Source: JACKCP01 sp034007295
Lineage (GTDB): Bacteria > Desulfobacterota > Desulfobacteria > Desulfobacterales > JACKCP01
Direction of reading: 5' to 3'
Assembly: GCA_034007295.1 (NCBI GenBank)
Contig: JAVERC010000030.1
Span: 1-42,158 of the forward strand
DNA: 42,158 bases
Part shown: piece after piece, positions 8,391 through 17,301 of the stretch
Numbering within the stretch: the stretch's first letter is position 1
Layout of the letters: the number at the start of each line of letters is the position of its first letter
Notes under the pieces: generated by a model
The model's database searches: none
Seen by the model: only the letters and a program-made list of their open reading frames with translations
Told to the model about the DNA's origin: nothing
Translations under genes and position numbers: made by a program

Positions 8391-8609
8391 TTACAAATCT
8401 TCAGCAATAAGTTTAATTCCAATATTTCTAGCTACTTTTAATGCCTTGTCAAATTCAATGCTTGGTTTGCCGTTTTCAAGATCAGATATAAACCTTGTTC
8501 CCACATTGCAAATACCTGCAAGTTCAGTCTGGTTTATTTTGAGTTCTTTTCTTTTTGTTCTGATTTTTCTGCCAAGGTCGGCAGAGTTCGATATATAGTT
8601 TTTGTTCAT
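8391..8609 (-). CDS. HipB-like XRE-family HTH regulator (orphan antitoxin-like)
   Basis: A 72-residue single-domain helix-turn-helix protein. The XRE fold is recognisable from LGRKIRTKRKELKINQTELA and the recognition region VGTRFISDLENGKPSIEFD. The C-terminus ALKVARNIGIKLIAEDL is typical of HipB-type antitoxins. HipB normally sits beside the kinase HipA, but no HipA-like or other toxin frame is seen within the flanking DNA, so it is an orphan or the partner lies elsewhere. The ATG at 8609 is in front of two repeated operator-like sites (8616-8630 and 8664-8679), consistent with self-repression. Confidence 0.75.
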   Translation of the reverse strand: MNKNYISNSADLGRKIRTKRKELKINQTELAGICNVGTRFISDLENGKPSIEFDKALKVARNIGIKLIAEDL

Positions 8610-8615
8610 TTTTTA

Positions 8616-8679
8616 TTACCGTTCAGTAATATTTTTGAAATTTGTTTTGAATTGTTTAATTTTAATACCGTTCGGTTAT
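8616..8679 (-). promoter_or_regulatory. Promoter and paired operators of the HTH gene
   Basis: Two similar sites, TTACCGTTCAGTAAT (8616-8630) and AATACCGTTCGGTTAT (8664-8679), share the core TACCGTTCRGTTA; the second has ACCG/CGGT dyad arms. A minus-strand TATAAT lies at 8679-8684, immediately upstream of the second site. A bound repressor would cover the start of transcription. Autoregulation by the 72-residue HTH protein is inferred. Confidence 0.5.
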
Positions 8680-8721
8680 ATTATACGAATTTATAATTTT
8701 TTCAATATGTTTTTATTTAGA

Positions 8722-8805
8722 CCTGGATTGAGTGATTTTTCAGTTTGCTTTATATAGAACCTGAATTGAGCGATTTTCAAGTTTGCTGTATATACAAGGC
8801 AAAAT
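8722..8805 (+). repeat. Two truncated MITE ends in tandem
   Basis: CCTGAATTGAGCG at 8760-8772, followed by about 35 bases matching the left end of the MITE (GATTTTCAAGTTTGCTG and on). A more degraded copy of the same end, CCTGGATTGAGTG, lies at 8722-8734. Neither has a matching right end nearby, so these are remnants of the family seen intact at 4628-4824 and 40319-40542. Confidence 0.65.
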
Positions 8806-8816
8806 CAATTTTAAAA

Positions 8817-8942
8817 TACATAATTCAAAAGGCGTGCCATGTTTTTGTTTAGTAAATACAGGGTGTTTGAGGGGGTGTTTTCGACAATTTTTTCAAAGTC
8901 CGAAAAAATTGTCGAAGGATTGGTTTTTAAAATAATTATTTT
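8817..8942. repeat. Promoter-containing repeat, copy 2
   Basis: The second copy of the 8189-8308 unit, including TGGCACG-N4-TTGAA on the minus strand (8824-8839). It also has a strong inverted repeat: TCGACAATTTTTT (8881-8893) against AAAAAATTGTCGA (8903-8915). The promoter-like box is more than 200 bases from the next minus-strand gene (8609), so its use is uncertain. The hairpin lies just past the 3' end of the universal stress gene and might double as its terminator. Confidence 0.6.
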
Positions 8943-8952
8943 GAAAATTTTT

Positions 8953-9885
8953 TCAAAAATCCAGTTTAACCGGAGTTTCAAACCCCGGAGGTTTTATGGC
9001 AAGCACAGAACAGGAAAGCTGTTCAAGAATTGCTTCTGCTGCATTACCGATAATCAGTCCTGCAATACCTGTTCTTGCAACAGTTCCCATCACTACAAGA
9101 TCGGTCTGAAGTTTTTTAGCAATTTTGGGGATAACTTTTTTTGCCATTCCCTTTGGAAGATGAAATGAAGGTGAAATATCTGCATAGACTTTGGAGCTGA
9201 TTCGTTTTTGTAGATCAAGTCCAAGGCTGTACAATTCTTTCTGGTGGACAAGGTGCTGTTTTTCAATATGATTGTCTACATATTTGTCGTCCATATCTCC
9301 ATAGGAAAGCACAGCTTTTTCAGCAAAGGTGTCCCATGCATGGACAATATGAAGGGATGCCTTATCCGATTTTGCTATTGCAGCCGCAAGATCAAGGATC
9401 TCATTGTTAAATTCATGATCAGGTGGAACAATTCTTAATGGGTCAAAGTCAACAGCAGCAATAATGTTTTGGCAACCCGGCTTTTCAGGCGTTTTCATTA
9501 TCCATAAAGGACAAGGACATTTGCGTAGAAGATGCATGTCAACGCTGCCGAAAAGTCTTATTTTGAAATTTGAATTTTCAGCTGGCTTGACTACCAGATC
9601 AAATCTGTTTTTAATTACCTGGCGGATTACCTCAATAAAAACTCTGCCTGTTAAAATTTTTGTTTGAATTTTTATGCGATTTTGAAAGGGTCTGATTAAT
9701 TCTTCCAGTTTTTGTGTGTGATAATCTTTAATTTTAGAAAAATATGCATCTCCAGTCTGAGGAACTATATCTGCTACAACAAGTTCTGCTCTGTTTTTTT
9801 GGGCAATACTTACAGTCCTTTCAAGAGTAGAGGTTTGGTTTACACTGTTTTCCGATACATAAAGAATTTTTTTAAAAGGATTCAT
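8953..9885 (-). CDS. Tandem-domain universal stress protein (UspE-like)
   Basis: A 310-residue cytoplasmic protein made of two Usp domains: residues 1-135 (FKKILYVSENSVNQTSTLER opening) and about 140-305. The second domain carries the nucleotide-binding signature as VMGTVARTGIAGLIIGNAAE, ending in SCSVLAIKPPGF. The first is more divergent, as is usual in UspE-type proteins. ATP binding is likely for the second half only. The ATG at 9885 has a near-perfect AGGAGGTAA site. It lies 123 bases upstream of, and in the same direction as, nothing obviously related in function. These proteins usually accumulate in stress or growth arrest. Confidence 0.88.
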   Translation of the reverse strand: MNPFKKILYVSENSVNQTSTLERTVSIAQKNRAELVVADIVPQTGDAYFSKIKDYHTQKLEELIRPFQNRIKIQTKILTGRVFIEVIRQVIKNRFDLVVKPAENSNFKIRLFGSVDMHLLRKCPCPLWIMKTPEKPGCQNIIAAVDFDPLRIVPPDHEFNNEILDLAAAIAKSDKASLHIVHAWDTFAEKAVLSYGDMDDKYVDNHIEKQHLVHQKELYSLGLDLQKRISSKVYADISPSFHLPKGMAKKVIPKIAKKLQTDLVVMGTVARTGIAGLIIGNAAEAILEQLSCSVLAIKPPGFETPVKLDF

Positions 9886-10008
9886 TTCTTACCTCCTGAA
9901 AAGATGTCTGATTGGTGTGCGAAGTTTTTTTGACTGTTGATAAAATTTGCAGCAGCCCTTCCGCTTTAAACAAAACACTTACAAAAGATTTTAAACATTT
10001 ACTGGTTT

Positions 10009-10992
10009 TTAAAGCAGCAATGTTGCTATGCTGAAATATATAACTACGGTTGAAATATCTGTAAAAGCAAGAGTAAGCGGCCCTGATGCAATCCTCATGT
10101 CAAGTTTCAGTCTGTGAAGCAGTGATGGAATGCTCAGTCCGAAAAAAACAGCAGAACAAAGTGTGAGCATAATGCTTGTTCCAATGGTCAGCGATGCCAT
10201 TAAATTGCCTCTCCAGAGAAAAGAAATAATACCCACCACAAATCCGCAGGCAAAACCAAGCAGTATAGCAGTTCCGACTTCCCTGCATATTGACTTGATA
10301 TACCATTTCAGGTCAGGCTGTTTGGATTTTAAAGTATGGATAGCCATTGTCATTGACTGGATGCTTACACTTTCAGCAAGCCCGAGAACAAGCGTAAGAA
10401 AAAAGGCAAGGATAAGACTTTTAGCCAGGGTCAGTTCGAAAACACCTGTGAGCAAAGCACAGGCAGTACCGCTTGTAATTGTTGCAAGAAGCCATGGGAA
10501 CCTGAATCTGAATGCTTTAAAAGGCGATGCTTCACGAACCTGCATAATTCTGAAACCTATGGTTTCAAACATTTTGTCCATGGTTTCCTGATTGGCTGCG
10601 TCAAAAGTATCATCTGTAAACATTGAAATATCAACAACCCCAAGTATTTGTTTCTCCTGATTTACCACAGGAAAAGCCAAAAATTTATAGAGCAGGAAAA
10701 ATTCATATGTTTCAAGGATAGTGGCATTTTCAGGAATTGTAATGACCCGTTTAATCATTATTTCTGAAATAACAGCAAAAAGAGACGCCGTAAGAAGGCG
10801 TCTTGTCGGCACAACTCCTATAAGGGAACCATTTTCATTTACCACGTAAAAATATACAATTCTGTCGCCGATTCCTTTTTCCCTTATATCTTCAAGGGCC
10901 TGGCTTACGGTTATATTATGAGGCAGTTTTGCAATATTTTTCCTTATTATGTTAATAACGGGTTTGTTAAGGTGTTTTGAACTTTCAGACAT
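10009..10992 (-). CDS. CBS-domain MgtE-type divalent cation transporter, lacking the N domain
   Basis: A 327-residue membrane protein. Residues about 15-135 form a pair of CBS domains (VVPTRRLL, VIVNQEKQ-like ILGVVDISMF). From about 170 there are five hydrophobic segments typical of the MgtE pore, including the closing ASGPLTLAFTDISTVVIYF, which matches the family's last conserved helix. Typical MgtE proteins are about 450 residues with an N-terminal superhelical domain; that domain is absent here. The usual GGNxGxQS loop appears as LAESVSIQS. Mg2+ transport is therefore likely but not certain; another divalent ion or a sensor role is possible. The ATG at 10992 has no strong upstream ribosome site. 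Confidence 0.75.
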   Translation of the reverse strand: MSESSKHLNKPVINIIRKNIAKLPHNITVSQALEDIREKGIGDRIVYFYVVNENGSLIGVVPTRRLLTASLFAVISEIMIKRVITIPENATILETYEFFLLYKFLAFPVVNQEKQILGVVDISMFTDDTFDAANQETMDKMFETIGFRIMQVREASPFKAFRFRFPWLLATITSGTACALLTGVFELTLAKSLILAFFLTLVLGLAESVSIQSMTMAIHTLKSKQPDLKWYIKSICREVGTAILLGFACGFVVGIISFLWRGNLMASLTIGTSIMLTLCSAVFFGLSIPSLLHRLKLDMRIASGPLTLAFTDISTVVIYFSIATLLL

Positions 10993-11456
10993 TTAAGTCT
11001 TTTTCCTCTCTTTTTATCTCAAATAAATCTTATTTATATGAGTCTGGATATTTATTTGGTTTTTTTAATATAAATCGGTTTTTTTGAATACGCTCAAAAC
11101 TGGTATTTGTGAATTTAGCAGTTTTAGAAAGTAATGTGTCTTACGGATTTATTTTGCAGTCACTACTTATTCTTTGTTTAATCAGATAAAATTTTTTTCC
11201 TCAAGAGATATTTTTAAAAAAATAAATTTAATGATTTTTAGTTTTGTCTTGTATCTAAATAATTTAAATTTCAGATAAAAACATTGGGGCAGTAAAGAAG
11301 AAAAACTTTTTTAATGAAACCGGTGTTATTAAAAAAAGCATGGGTTTTTTAACAGTTTGAATAGTTACATATTATTTTGGTTTAAGATTTTGGGTGTAAT
11401 ATTTAATGCCTGTATGATAATTTCAATTTTTTAAACTGAAAAATCAGGGAAAAAAA
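10993..11456. other. AT-rich intergenic region between divergent genes
   Basis: This 464-base divergent region contains promoters for both flanking genes by necessity, but no convincing -35/-10 or sigma-54 box stands out. One recognisable item is CAGTTTGAATAGTTACA at 11353-11369. It matches one end of the inverted repeat in the megasynthase leader (17587-17660), so it is probably a fragment of a dispersed element. Confidence 0.5.
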
Positions 11457-13928
11457 GTGCAGGAATTTATAAACAAAGAGCTTGAGCTTGCAGAAAAATT
11501 TGTACAGGAAACCGGGTGCAATATTTTTCTTACAGGAAAAGCAGGAACAGGCAAAACAACTTTTCTTCAAAAAACAGCTCAGATAACCTCCAAGAGATTT
11601 ATTGTTACAGCTCCAACCGGAGTTGCTGCAATAAATGCAAAAGGGGTAACCCTTCATTCTTTTTTTCAGCTTCCTTTTACTCCGTTTATTCCAGGTTCTG
11701 ACTTAGGAGATAAAAGATTTAAAATAAGTAAGGAAAAAAGAAATATAATTAAAAATTTAGACCTTCTTATAATTGATGAAATAAGCATGGTCAGATCAGA
11801 TGTTTTAGATTCCATAGACCTTGTATTAAGAAATTTCAGGAACAGTCCAAAGCCCTTTGGCGGTGTTCAGCTTTTGATGATAGGCGATCTTTGCCAGCTT
11901 TCTCCGGTTGTAAAAAATGAGGAATTAAATATTTTACAAAATTATTATGATTCCCCTTATTTTTTCAGCAGTAATGCACTGAAAAATACTGAATTTATTA
12001 CAATAGAGCTTAAACATATTTATCGTCAAAAAGATGAAAAATTTATAAATATTTTAAATAAATTAAGGGACAATATTTTTGACAGCCAGGTAAAACAGGA
12101 GTTAGAAAAAAGATATATAAAAGGTTTTGTGCCTGAAAAAGATGACGGCTGCATGATTTTGACCACCCATAACAAAACTGCACAGTCCTTTAATGAAGAC
12201 AGAATGGATGAACTTGAAGAAAAATCATTTTATTTCAATGCGTCAGTATCAGGGGATTTTCCATTTAATAATTATCCTGCCCCTGAAGTTTTAGAGCTTA
12301 AAAAGGGTGCGCAGGTAATGTTTTTAAGGAATGATCCTTCCCCTGAAAAACTATATTTTAATGGAAAAACAGGTCTTGTAACATATATGGATGAAGAAAA
12401 AATCAAGGTTTTTTGTCCTGATGACAAAAAGGAAATAAGTGTTTTTCCAATTGAATGGGAAAATATAAAATACGGTCTTGATGATAATAATGAAATAAAA
12501 GCAGAAATAACTGGAAAGTTTATTCAGTTTCCAATCAAACCTGCCTGGGCAATTACTATTCATAAAAGTCAGGGGCTTACATTTGAAAAAGCTGTTATTG
12601 ATGCAGCTAACGCTTTTACCCATGGTCAGATTTATGTGGCATTAAGCAGATGCACAAGTCTTGAAGGTCTTGTTTTAAGCTCCCCTCTCTTAAATTTTCC
12701 AAAAACTGACACCGCAGTTGAAAATTTTCATAAAACCCTTGAAACAAATTTATCCCTTGAAAAGTATCTTGAAAATTCAAAAATAACATATCAGCAAAAT
12801 ATGGTTCTTGAATGCTTTGATTTTTTAAATCTTGATGGATTTTTCAAGCGTTTTTATTATTCATGTAAAAGCAATTCAAATACAGTTTTGGTTTTAAATT
12901 TTGAAAATATTGAAAAAATAAACTCAAGCTTGGATGAGATTTTTTCAGTATCTGAAAAATTTAAAATTCAGCTTCAAAATATATTTATTGAAAAAAAACT
13001 GCCGGAAAAAGACTCATATCTTCTGGATCGAATAAAAAAAGGAAGTTCATGGTTTTTGGAAGGTCTTGAAAAAATAAGTAATCTTCTTGAAAGCATTGAT
13101 TTTGAAACAGACAATAAAGAACTTAAAAAACAGCTTGATAATTCACTTAAAAATGTATGGGAAAAATTGCAGATAAAAATTTCATCTCTAAAATCATGTG
13201 AAAACGGATTTTCTCCTTCACTTTATTTAAGAGCTGTTTCAAAGGCAATAACAGATTTTTCCCCTGGAAAAAAGAAAGAAGAATCAAAGCCTTTATTTAA
13301 TGAATCAGACATTGAACATGGAGAAGTGTTTAATCTTTTAAAGGAATGGAGAGCAGAAAAGGCAAAGGAAGAAAATGTCCCCCATTTTCAGATTCTTCAT
13401 CAAAGTGTTATAATTCAGATTTCTGTCATTCTTCCCCAAAATGAAAACGAACTTATGAAAATAAAGGGGATAGGTCCGAAAACAAATGAAAAATACGGAA
13501 AAGAACTGCTTGAAATTGTAAATAATTACAGAAAAAAAAATAAAATTGAAAAAGTTGAGCTTCCTGAAGTTATGGAAAAAGAAAATGACCCAGAACCCGA
13601 AAAAAAGAAGAAAAAGGCTAAAGAAGACACTAAAAAAACAAGTTTTGATCTCTATAAAAAAGGTTTTTCAATTGAAGAAATTGCAAAGGAAAGAGGCCTT
13701 GTTTTGTCTACAATAGAGGGGCATTTAAGTTATTTTATTGAAACAGGAGAGCTTGATATAAAGGATTTTCTTTCAGATGAAAAGCTTAATAAAATAATTG
13801 AAGAAATTAAAACTCAAAATAATAACTTTGTTTTAAAGGAAATTAAGGAAAAACTTGGAGATGATTATTCATTTGGACAGATAAAAATGACTGTTTCCTA
13901 TTGCAGGTATATGGAAAATGATGGCTGA
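11457..13928 (+). CDS. Pif1/RecD-like helicase with HRDC and C-terminal HTH domains
   Basis: An 823-residue superfamily-1 helicase. Walker A is GKAGTGKT (27-34) and Walker B is LLIIDEISM (Asp107). The late motif WAITIHKSQGLTFEKAVID with QIYVALSRCTSLEGL (about 365-405) is the UvrD-C2/Pif1 5'-3' helicase signature. A central Glu/Lys-rich linker of unknown fold follows. An HRDC-like segment at about 635-695 contains MKIKGIGPKTNEKYG. The end carries a helix-turn-helix region (DLYKKGFSIEEIAKERG, about 745-790) of the HTH_40 type. The start is GTG at 11457 with AGGGA upstream; no earlier in-frame start is better. It probably acts in DNA repair or replication restart. Twenty-eight bases separate it from the phosphoesterase gene. 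Confidence 0.85.
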   Translation: MQEFINKELELAEKFVQETGCNIFLTGKAGTGKTTFLQKTAQITSKRFIVTAPTGVAAINAKGVTLHSFFQLPFTPFIPGSDLGDKRFKISKEKRNIIKNLDLLIIDEISMVRSDVLDSIDLVLRNFRNSPKPFGGVQLLMIGDLCQLSPVVKNEELNILQNYYDSPYFFSSNALKNTEFITIELKHIYRQKDEKFINILNKLRDNIFDSQVKQELEKRYIKGFVPEKDDGCMILTTHNKTAQSFNEDRMDELEEKSFYFNASVSGDFPFNNYPAPEVLELKKGAQVMFLRNDPSPEKLYFNGKTGLVTYMDEEKIKVFCPDDKKEISVFPIEWENIKYGLDDNNEIKAEITGKFIQFPIKPAWAITIHKSQGLTFEKAVIDAANAFTHGQIYVALSRCTSLEGLVLSSPLLNFPKTDTAVENFHKTLETNLSLEKYLENSKITYQQNMVLECFDFLNLDGFFKRFYYSCKSNSNTVLVLNFENIEKINSSLDEIFSVSEKFKIQLQNIFIEKKLPEKDSYLLDRIKKGSSWFLEGLEKISNLLESIDFETDNKELKKQLDNSLKNVWEKLQIKISSLKSCENGFSPSLYLRAVSKAITDFSPGKKKEESKPLFNESDIEHGEVFNLLKEWRAEKAKEENVPHFQILHQSVIIQISVILPQNENELMKIKGIGPKTNEKYGKELLEIVNNYRKKNKIEKVELPEVMEKENDPEPEKKKKKAKEDTKKTSFDLYKKGFSIEEIAKERGLVLSTIEGHLSYFIETGELDIKDFLSDEKLNKIIEEIKTQNNNFVLKEIKEKLGDDYSFGQIKMTVSYCRYMENDG

Positions 13929-13956
13929 GTTTTGGTTTTATTTAATCTTCTAATTT

Positions 13957-15102
13957 TTGGAGGCAGTTATTTCAGTTTTTGGAACAATACTAACAATTTT
14001 TGTAACAATTTTAAGTTTTTATGTTTTTTTTAAGATTGATTTAATTGTTAAGTCAAATCTTAACAAATTCAGAAAATTTTTTTGGTTTTCAGGACTTTTT
14101 CTCTGGGGGTTGTTTTTTATTTCACGTATTTTCAGAAAGACCTATAACCACCAGTTTTATTCAGATATTTTACAGATTTATGGAATGCATTTAATGGGAA
14201 TACTTATTCTCATGGCTGTTGCTTTTTTTATTTCAGATGTTTTATCAGGATTTGGATTTTTCTTTAAAAAATATAAGCAGAAAATAAGAGTTTTTGCTCT
14301 TTTTGCAGGAATTTTAATGGTTTTAACAGCCCATGTTCAGGGTATAAGGCCGCCTGTAATTGAAAAAACTGAAATAAAAATTAATAATCTTCCAAAAGAA
14401 CTTCAAAATTTTAAAATTGCAGTTTTATCAGATATTCATGCAGGGGAAATAATGATTGATCATTTATGGATTAAATCAAGGGCAGAGCAGTTAAAATCGA
14501 TTAATCCTGATCTTGTTTTAATAGCAGGAGATATCTTTGAAAGAAAGGCAGATCCAAAGAAATTTGTTCCTGAAATGAAAAAATTAAAATCACCTTTTGG
14601 AGTTTTTGCTGTTAGAGGCAATCACGATTCTTTAAGATTTAACAGAAAAGATGTTACAGGAAAAATTTTACAAGAAGCAGGTATTCCCCTTTTATCCAAT
14701 AAATGGATAAAGCTTTCAAATGGTCTTGTAATTGCCGGAATTGAAGATTTAACTGTTTCCTCAAGAAATAAGGGAGAAATGGAAGAAAACTTTAAAAAAA
14801 CTGTTTTGGGCCTTCCTGATGGAATTTCAATTTTTCTTTCCCATACTCCGTGGATGGTTGAAGAGGCATCAGATAAAAACTTTGATTTAATGATTTCAGG
14901 TCATACCCATAACGGACAGATATGGCCTTTTAACTATCTTGTAAAAACCAGGTATAAATATTTGTCTGGTCTTTATAAAATTAATAATATGAATCTGTAT
15001 GTTTCACGGGGAACGGGAACCTGGGGCCCAAGAATGAGGCTTTGGAAGCCCGGAGAAATAAGCCTTGTTGTTTTGAAAAACAGTCAGGGGCAGGACAGAT
15101 GA
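13957..15102 (+). CDS. Membrane-anchored metallophosphoesterase (YkuE-like)
   Basis: About 381 residues. Four hydrophobic segments in the first 135 residues anchor a cytoplasmic- or periplasm-facing calcineurin-type phosphoesterase domain. All the metal motifs are present: LSDIHAG, IAGDIFE, RGNHDS, LSHTPW and SGHTHNGQIW. This is the YkuE/YaeI-type layout; the substrate is unknown, and UDP-diacylglucosamine or other membrane-lipid phosphates are guesses. The start is awkward. The frame's first conventional start, TTG at 13957, overlaps the only ribosome site GGAGG (13959-13963). The codon correctly spaced after that site is ATT at 13969, so initiation may use ATT and give 377 residues. The last 4 bases overlap the next gene (ATGA). 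Confidence 0.82.
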   Translation: MEAVISVFGTILTIFVTILSFYVFFKIDLIVKSNLNKFRKFFWFSGLFLWGLFFISRIFRKTYNHQFYSDILQIYGMHLMGILILMAVAFFISDVLSGFGFFFKKYKQKIRVFALFAGILMVLTAHVQGIRPPVIEKTEIKINNLPKELQNFKIAVLSDIHAGEIMIDHLWIKSRAEQLKSINPDLVLIAGDIFERKADPKKFVPEMKKLKSPFGVFAVRGNHDSLRFNRKDVTGKILQEAGIPLLSNKWIKLSNGLVIAGIEDLTVSSRNKGEMEENFKKTVLGLPDGISIFLSHTPWMVEEASDKNFDLMISGHTHNGQIWPFNYLVKTRYKYLSGLYKINNMNLYVSRGTGTWGPRMRLWKPGEISLVVLKNSQGQDR

Positions 15103-16574
15103 AAAAAAATATAAGACTGACAGATGAACAGAGAAAATTTTTTACCCTGGTAAGTGATGCTGTTGTAGCAAATCCTTTCAGTGATAAAAGAAACCGGCTC
15201 GATATGGAAATTGCAGGTTTTTTTCTTGATGGTCCCGGAGAAAATCTCATAGATAAAACCATCAAGGGAGTAATGTTTCGTATTTCTGAGCTTGAAAAAC
15301 AGCAGCTTACCATTGATGATTTTGAGGGCCATGACAGATTTCTGGTTGAAACCGCCTTTTTATTCGATTTTTTCTACAGATTCAGAAAAAGTTTTGATGA
15401 GCTGATCCAGCAGCAGATTAAGGCCGGAGATAATTCTGTAAAAGTTCCTTTTGTTAAAGCGGCCTATAGAATGCTTGAATCAAGAGGTTTTGATAATGAA
15501 TCCATTTATCTTTATTTTGCCCTTTGTTATCAGATAAGAAGGGCATTTTATTTTATCAGGGATTCTCTTATCGGCCAGAGCCAGGTGATGAAGGAGTTTA
15601 AACGCAAGCTCTGGAATAATGTATTTACCCATGATTTAAGGCTTTATGAAAAATATCTGTATAACCGCATGGAAGATTTTTCAACCTTGATACTTGGGGA
15701 AACCGGTACAGGAAAGGGAACCGCTGCAATAGCAATAGGTAGAAGCGGGTTTATTCCATTTGATGAAAAAAGAAAGTGTTTTGAGGAAAGTTTTACACGT
15801 TCCTTTGTTTCTCTTAACCTCTCCCAGTTTCCTGAAACTCTTATTGAATCGGAATTGTTCGGGCATAAAAAAGGATCTTTTACAGGAGCTGTGGAAAATT
15901 TTGAAGGTGTTTTTCAAAAATGCAGCAGAAACGGTGCAATATTTCTTGATGAGATAGGAGAAATTTCCGAGCCTGTTCAGATAAAGCTTCTTCAGGTTCT
16001 TCAGGACAGAGTTTTTACTCCGGTTGGAAGTCATAAAGCTGAAAGATTTAATGGAAGGGTTATAGCTGCCACCAACAGAAATCTCAATGAAATTGAAAAC
16101 GGCAATGTTTTCAGGGATGATTTTTATTACAGGCTTTGTTCAGACATTATAAATGTTCCTCCTTTAAGGCAGAGGATAAAAGAAGATCCTGATGAACTTA
16201 ACAGGCTGGTTTTTTTTACAGTGAAACGCATTGTTGGAAAAGATTCTCCCGAATGCATTGATATGGTTTTAAGTGTTATTGAAAATCAGCTGGGAATAGA
16301 TTATGAATGGCCTGGAAATGTCAGGGAACTTGAGCAGTGTACAAGAAGTGTTTTACTGAACAGAAACTATTCAGGTAAAAGTATGGTTGGGAATAAGGGG
16401 CTTGAAGAGCTTCTTGTTTCAGGACTTTCAAATGGTGAAATCGGGGCACAGGAACTCATGTCCGGGTATTGCAGGCTTTTGTATGAAAGATTTTCAACTT
16501 TTGAGGAAGTTGCAAGAAGAACCGGACTTGACAGAAGAACCGTAAAAAAATATATAAATTCTTCTCCTGAATAA
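15099..16574 (+). CDS. Stand-alone sigma-54-dependent transcriptional activator
   Basis: A 491-residue bacterial enhancer-binding protein without a receiver domain. Residues 1-180 form an unrecognised, probably sensory or dimerisation, region. The AAA+ domain follows: Walker A GETGTGKG (200-207), the sigma-54 contact loop as GSFTGA (259-264, Ser for the usual Ala), Walker B IFLDEIGE and the arginine region FYYRLCSD. A short C-terminal HTH (FEEVARRTGLDRRTVKKYIN) binds DNA. The ATG at 15099 is chosen because AGGGGCAGG precedes it and it overlaps the previous stop as ATGA; the longer frame from 15042 would lie wholly inside the upstream gene. It converges with the PPTase gene. It is the natural candidate to activate the sigma-54 promoter at 17543, about 1 kb away. 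Confidence 0.87.
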   Translation: MKKNIRLTDEQRKFFTLVSDAVVANPFSDKRNRLDMEIAGFFLDGPGENLIDKTIKGVMFRISELEKQQLTIDDFEGHDRFLVETAFLFDFFYRFRKSFDELIQQQIKAGDNSVKVPFVKAAYRMLESRGFDNESIYLYFALCYQIRRAFYFIRDSLIGQSQVMKEFKRKLWNNVFTHDLRLYEKYLYNRMEDFSTLILGETGTGKGTAAIAIGRSGFIPFDEKRKCFEESFTRSFVSLNLSQFPETLIESELFGHKKGSFTGAVENFEGVFQKCSRNGAIFLDEIGEISEPVQIKLLQVLQDRVFTPVGSHKAERFNGRVIAATNRNLNEIENGNVFRDDFYYRLCSDIINVPPLRQRIKEDPDELNRLVFFTVKRIVGKDSPECIDMVLSVIENQLGIDYEWPGNVRELEQCTRSVLLNRNYSGKSMVGNKGLEELLVSGLSNGEIGAQELMSGYCRLLYERFSTFEEVARRTGLDRRTVKKYINSSPE

Positions 16575-16587
16575 AGTCATGCTTTGT

Positions 16588-17301
16588 TCATTCATAATTT
16601 TCACAAACAAAAGATAAAACATAATTATCTGATAAAAAAAAGGATGCTTTAGATATGTTTTCCACCGGCATGCTTCTGTGATAAATTTTATCTTTAATAA
16701 TTTCCACTTTTTTAAGACTTTCGTTAAATCCTTTTTTTATATATTTGAGGTAGCTTTCCTTTATTGTCCAGAGCTTTAAAATTTCCCTGTAATTATCTGA
16801 ATAAAGGCTTTCTTTTTCTTTTTTTGAAAATCCGGCATGAAGAAGGTGTCTGGTGTTTATTGTTTTAAGTTCTTCCATATCTGTTCCTGTTTTTTGCTTT
16901 TCATTTATTGCCGCAACAGCATATCTGCCTGAATGGGAAATGGAAACATTCAGGTATGGCAGACATTTTATCCAGGGCGCCCCGTTTTTTTCCTTTCCAG
17001 TTTCAATATTATGATACGGAATATATGGATATTTGTTTTTTACAAGGTTTTTTAGTCCTATTCTTGCACTCATCCATTCAAATTGTTTTTTAAGTGTTTT
17101 AAAATTATTTATTGTTTCAATTTCCCTTTCAGAAAAAATTTGCTTTGGGAAATTACATGATTTTATTGTTTCACCCTTTGAAAAAAAAGAGGAATGATTT
17201 AAAAAATTTGAGCTGTACCAGCAAAAAAGCCTTTGAATATCTATTATACAGATTTCTGTTTCCTGATAAATTTTTCCTGAAAATACTTCCATGTTTTCCA
17301 A
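16588..17301 (-). CDS. Sfp-type 4'-phosphopantetheinyl transferase
   Basis: A 237-residue PPTase that moves phosphopantetheine from CoA to a carrier domain. The Mg2+-binding motif reads TGTDMEEL, a variant of the usual GxDxE. The second core motif is LWTIKESYLKYIKKG, matching (W/F)xxKE(A/S)xxK. The N-terminal SISHSGRYAVAAI segment also fits. The frame starts at TTG 17301, six bases after GGGGAG; the ATG at 17292 is the alternative. It is divergent from the megasynthase gene, separated by 387 bases, so its natural substrate is most likely the triple carrier region there (25444-26230). It ends only 13 bases from the convergent sigma-54 activator, with no terminator between them. Confidence 0.88.
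   Translation of the reverse strand: MENMEVFSGKIYQETEICIIDIQRLFCWYSSNFLNHSSFFSKGETIKSCNFPKQIFSEREIETINNFKTLKKQFEWMSARIGLKNLVKNKYPYIPYHNIETGKEKNGAPWIKCLPYLNVSISHSGRYAVAAINEKQKTGTDMEELKTINTRHLLHAGFSKKEKESLYSDNYREILKLWTIKESYLKYIKKGFNESLKKVEIIKDKIYHRSMPVENISKASFFLSDNYVLSFVCENYE

Noticed and set aside
15042..15098. Longer start for the sigma-54 activator
   Set aside because: It would extend the protein 19 residues inside the phosphoesterase gene with no ribosome site there. The ATG at 15099 has AGGGG upstream and the typical ATGA overlap.
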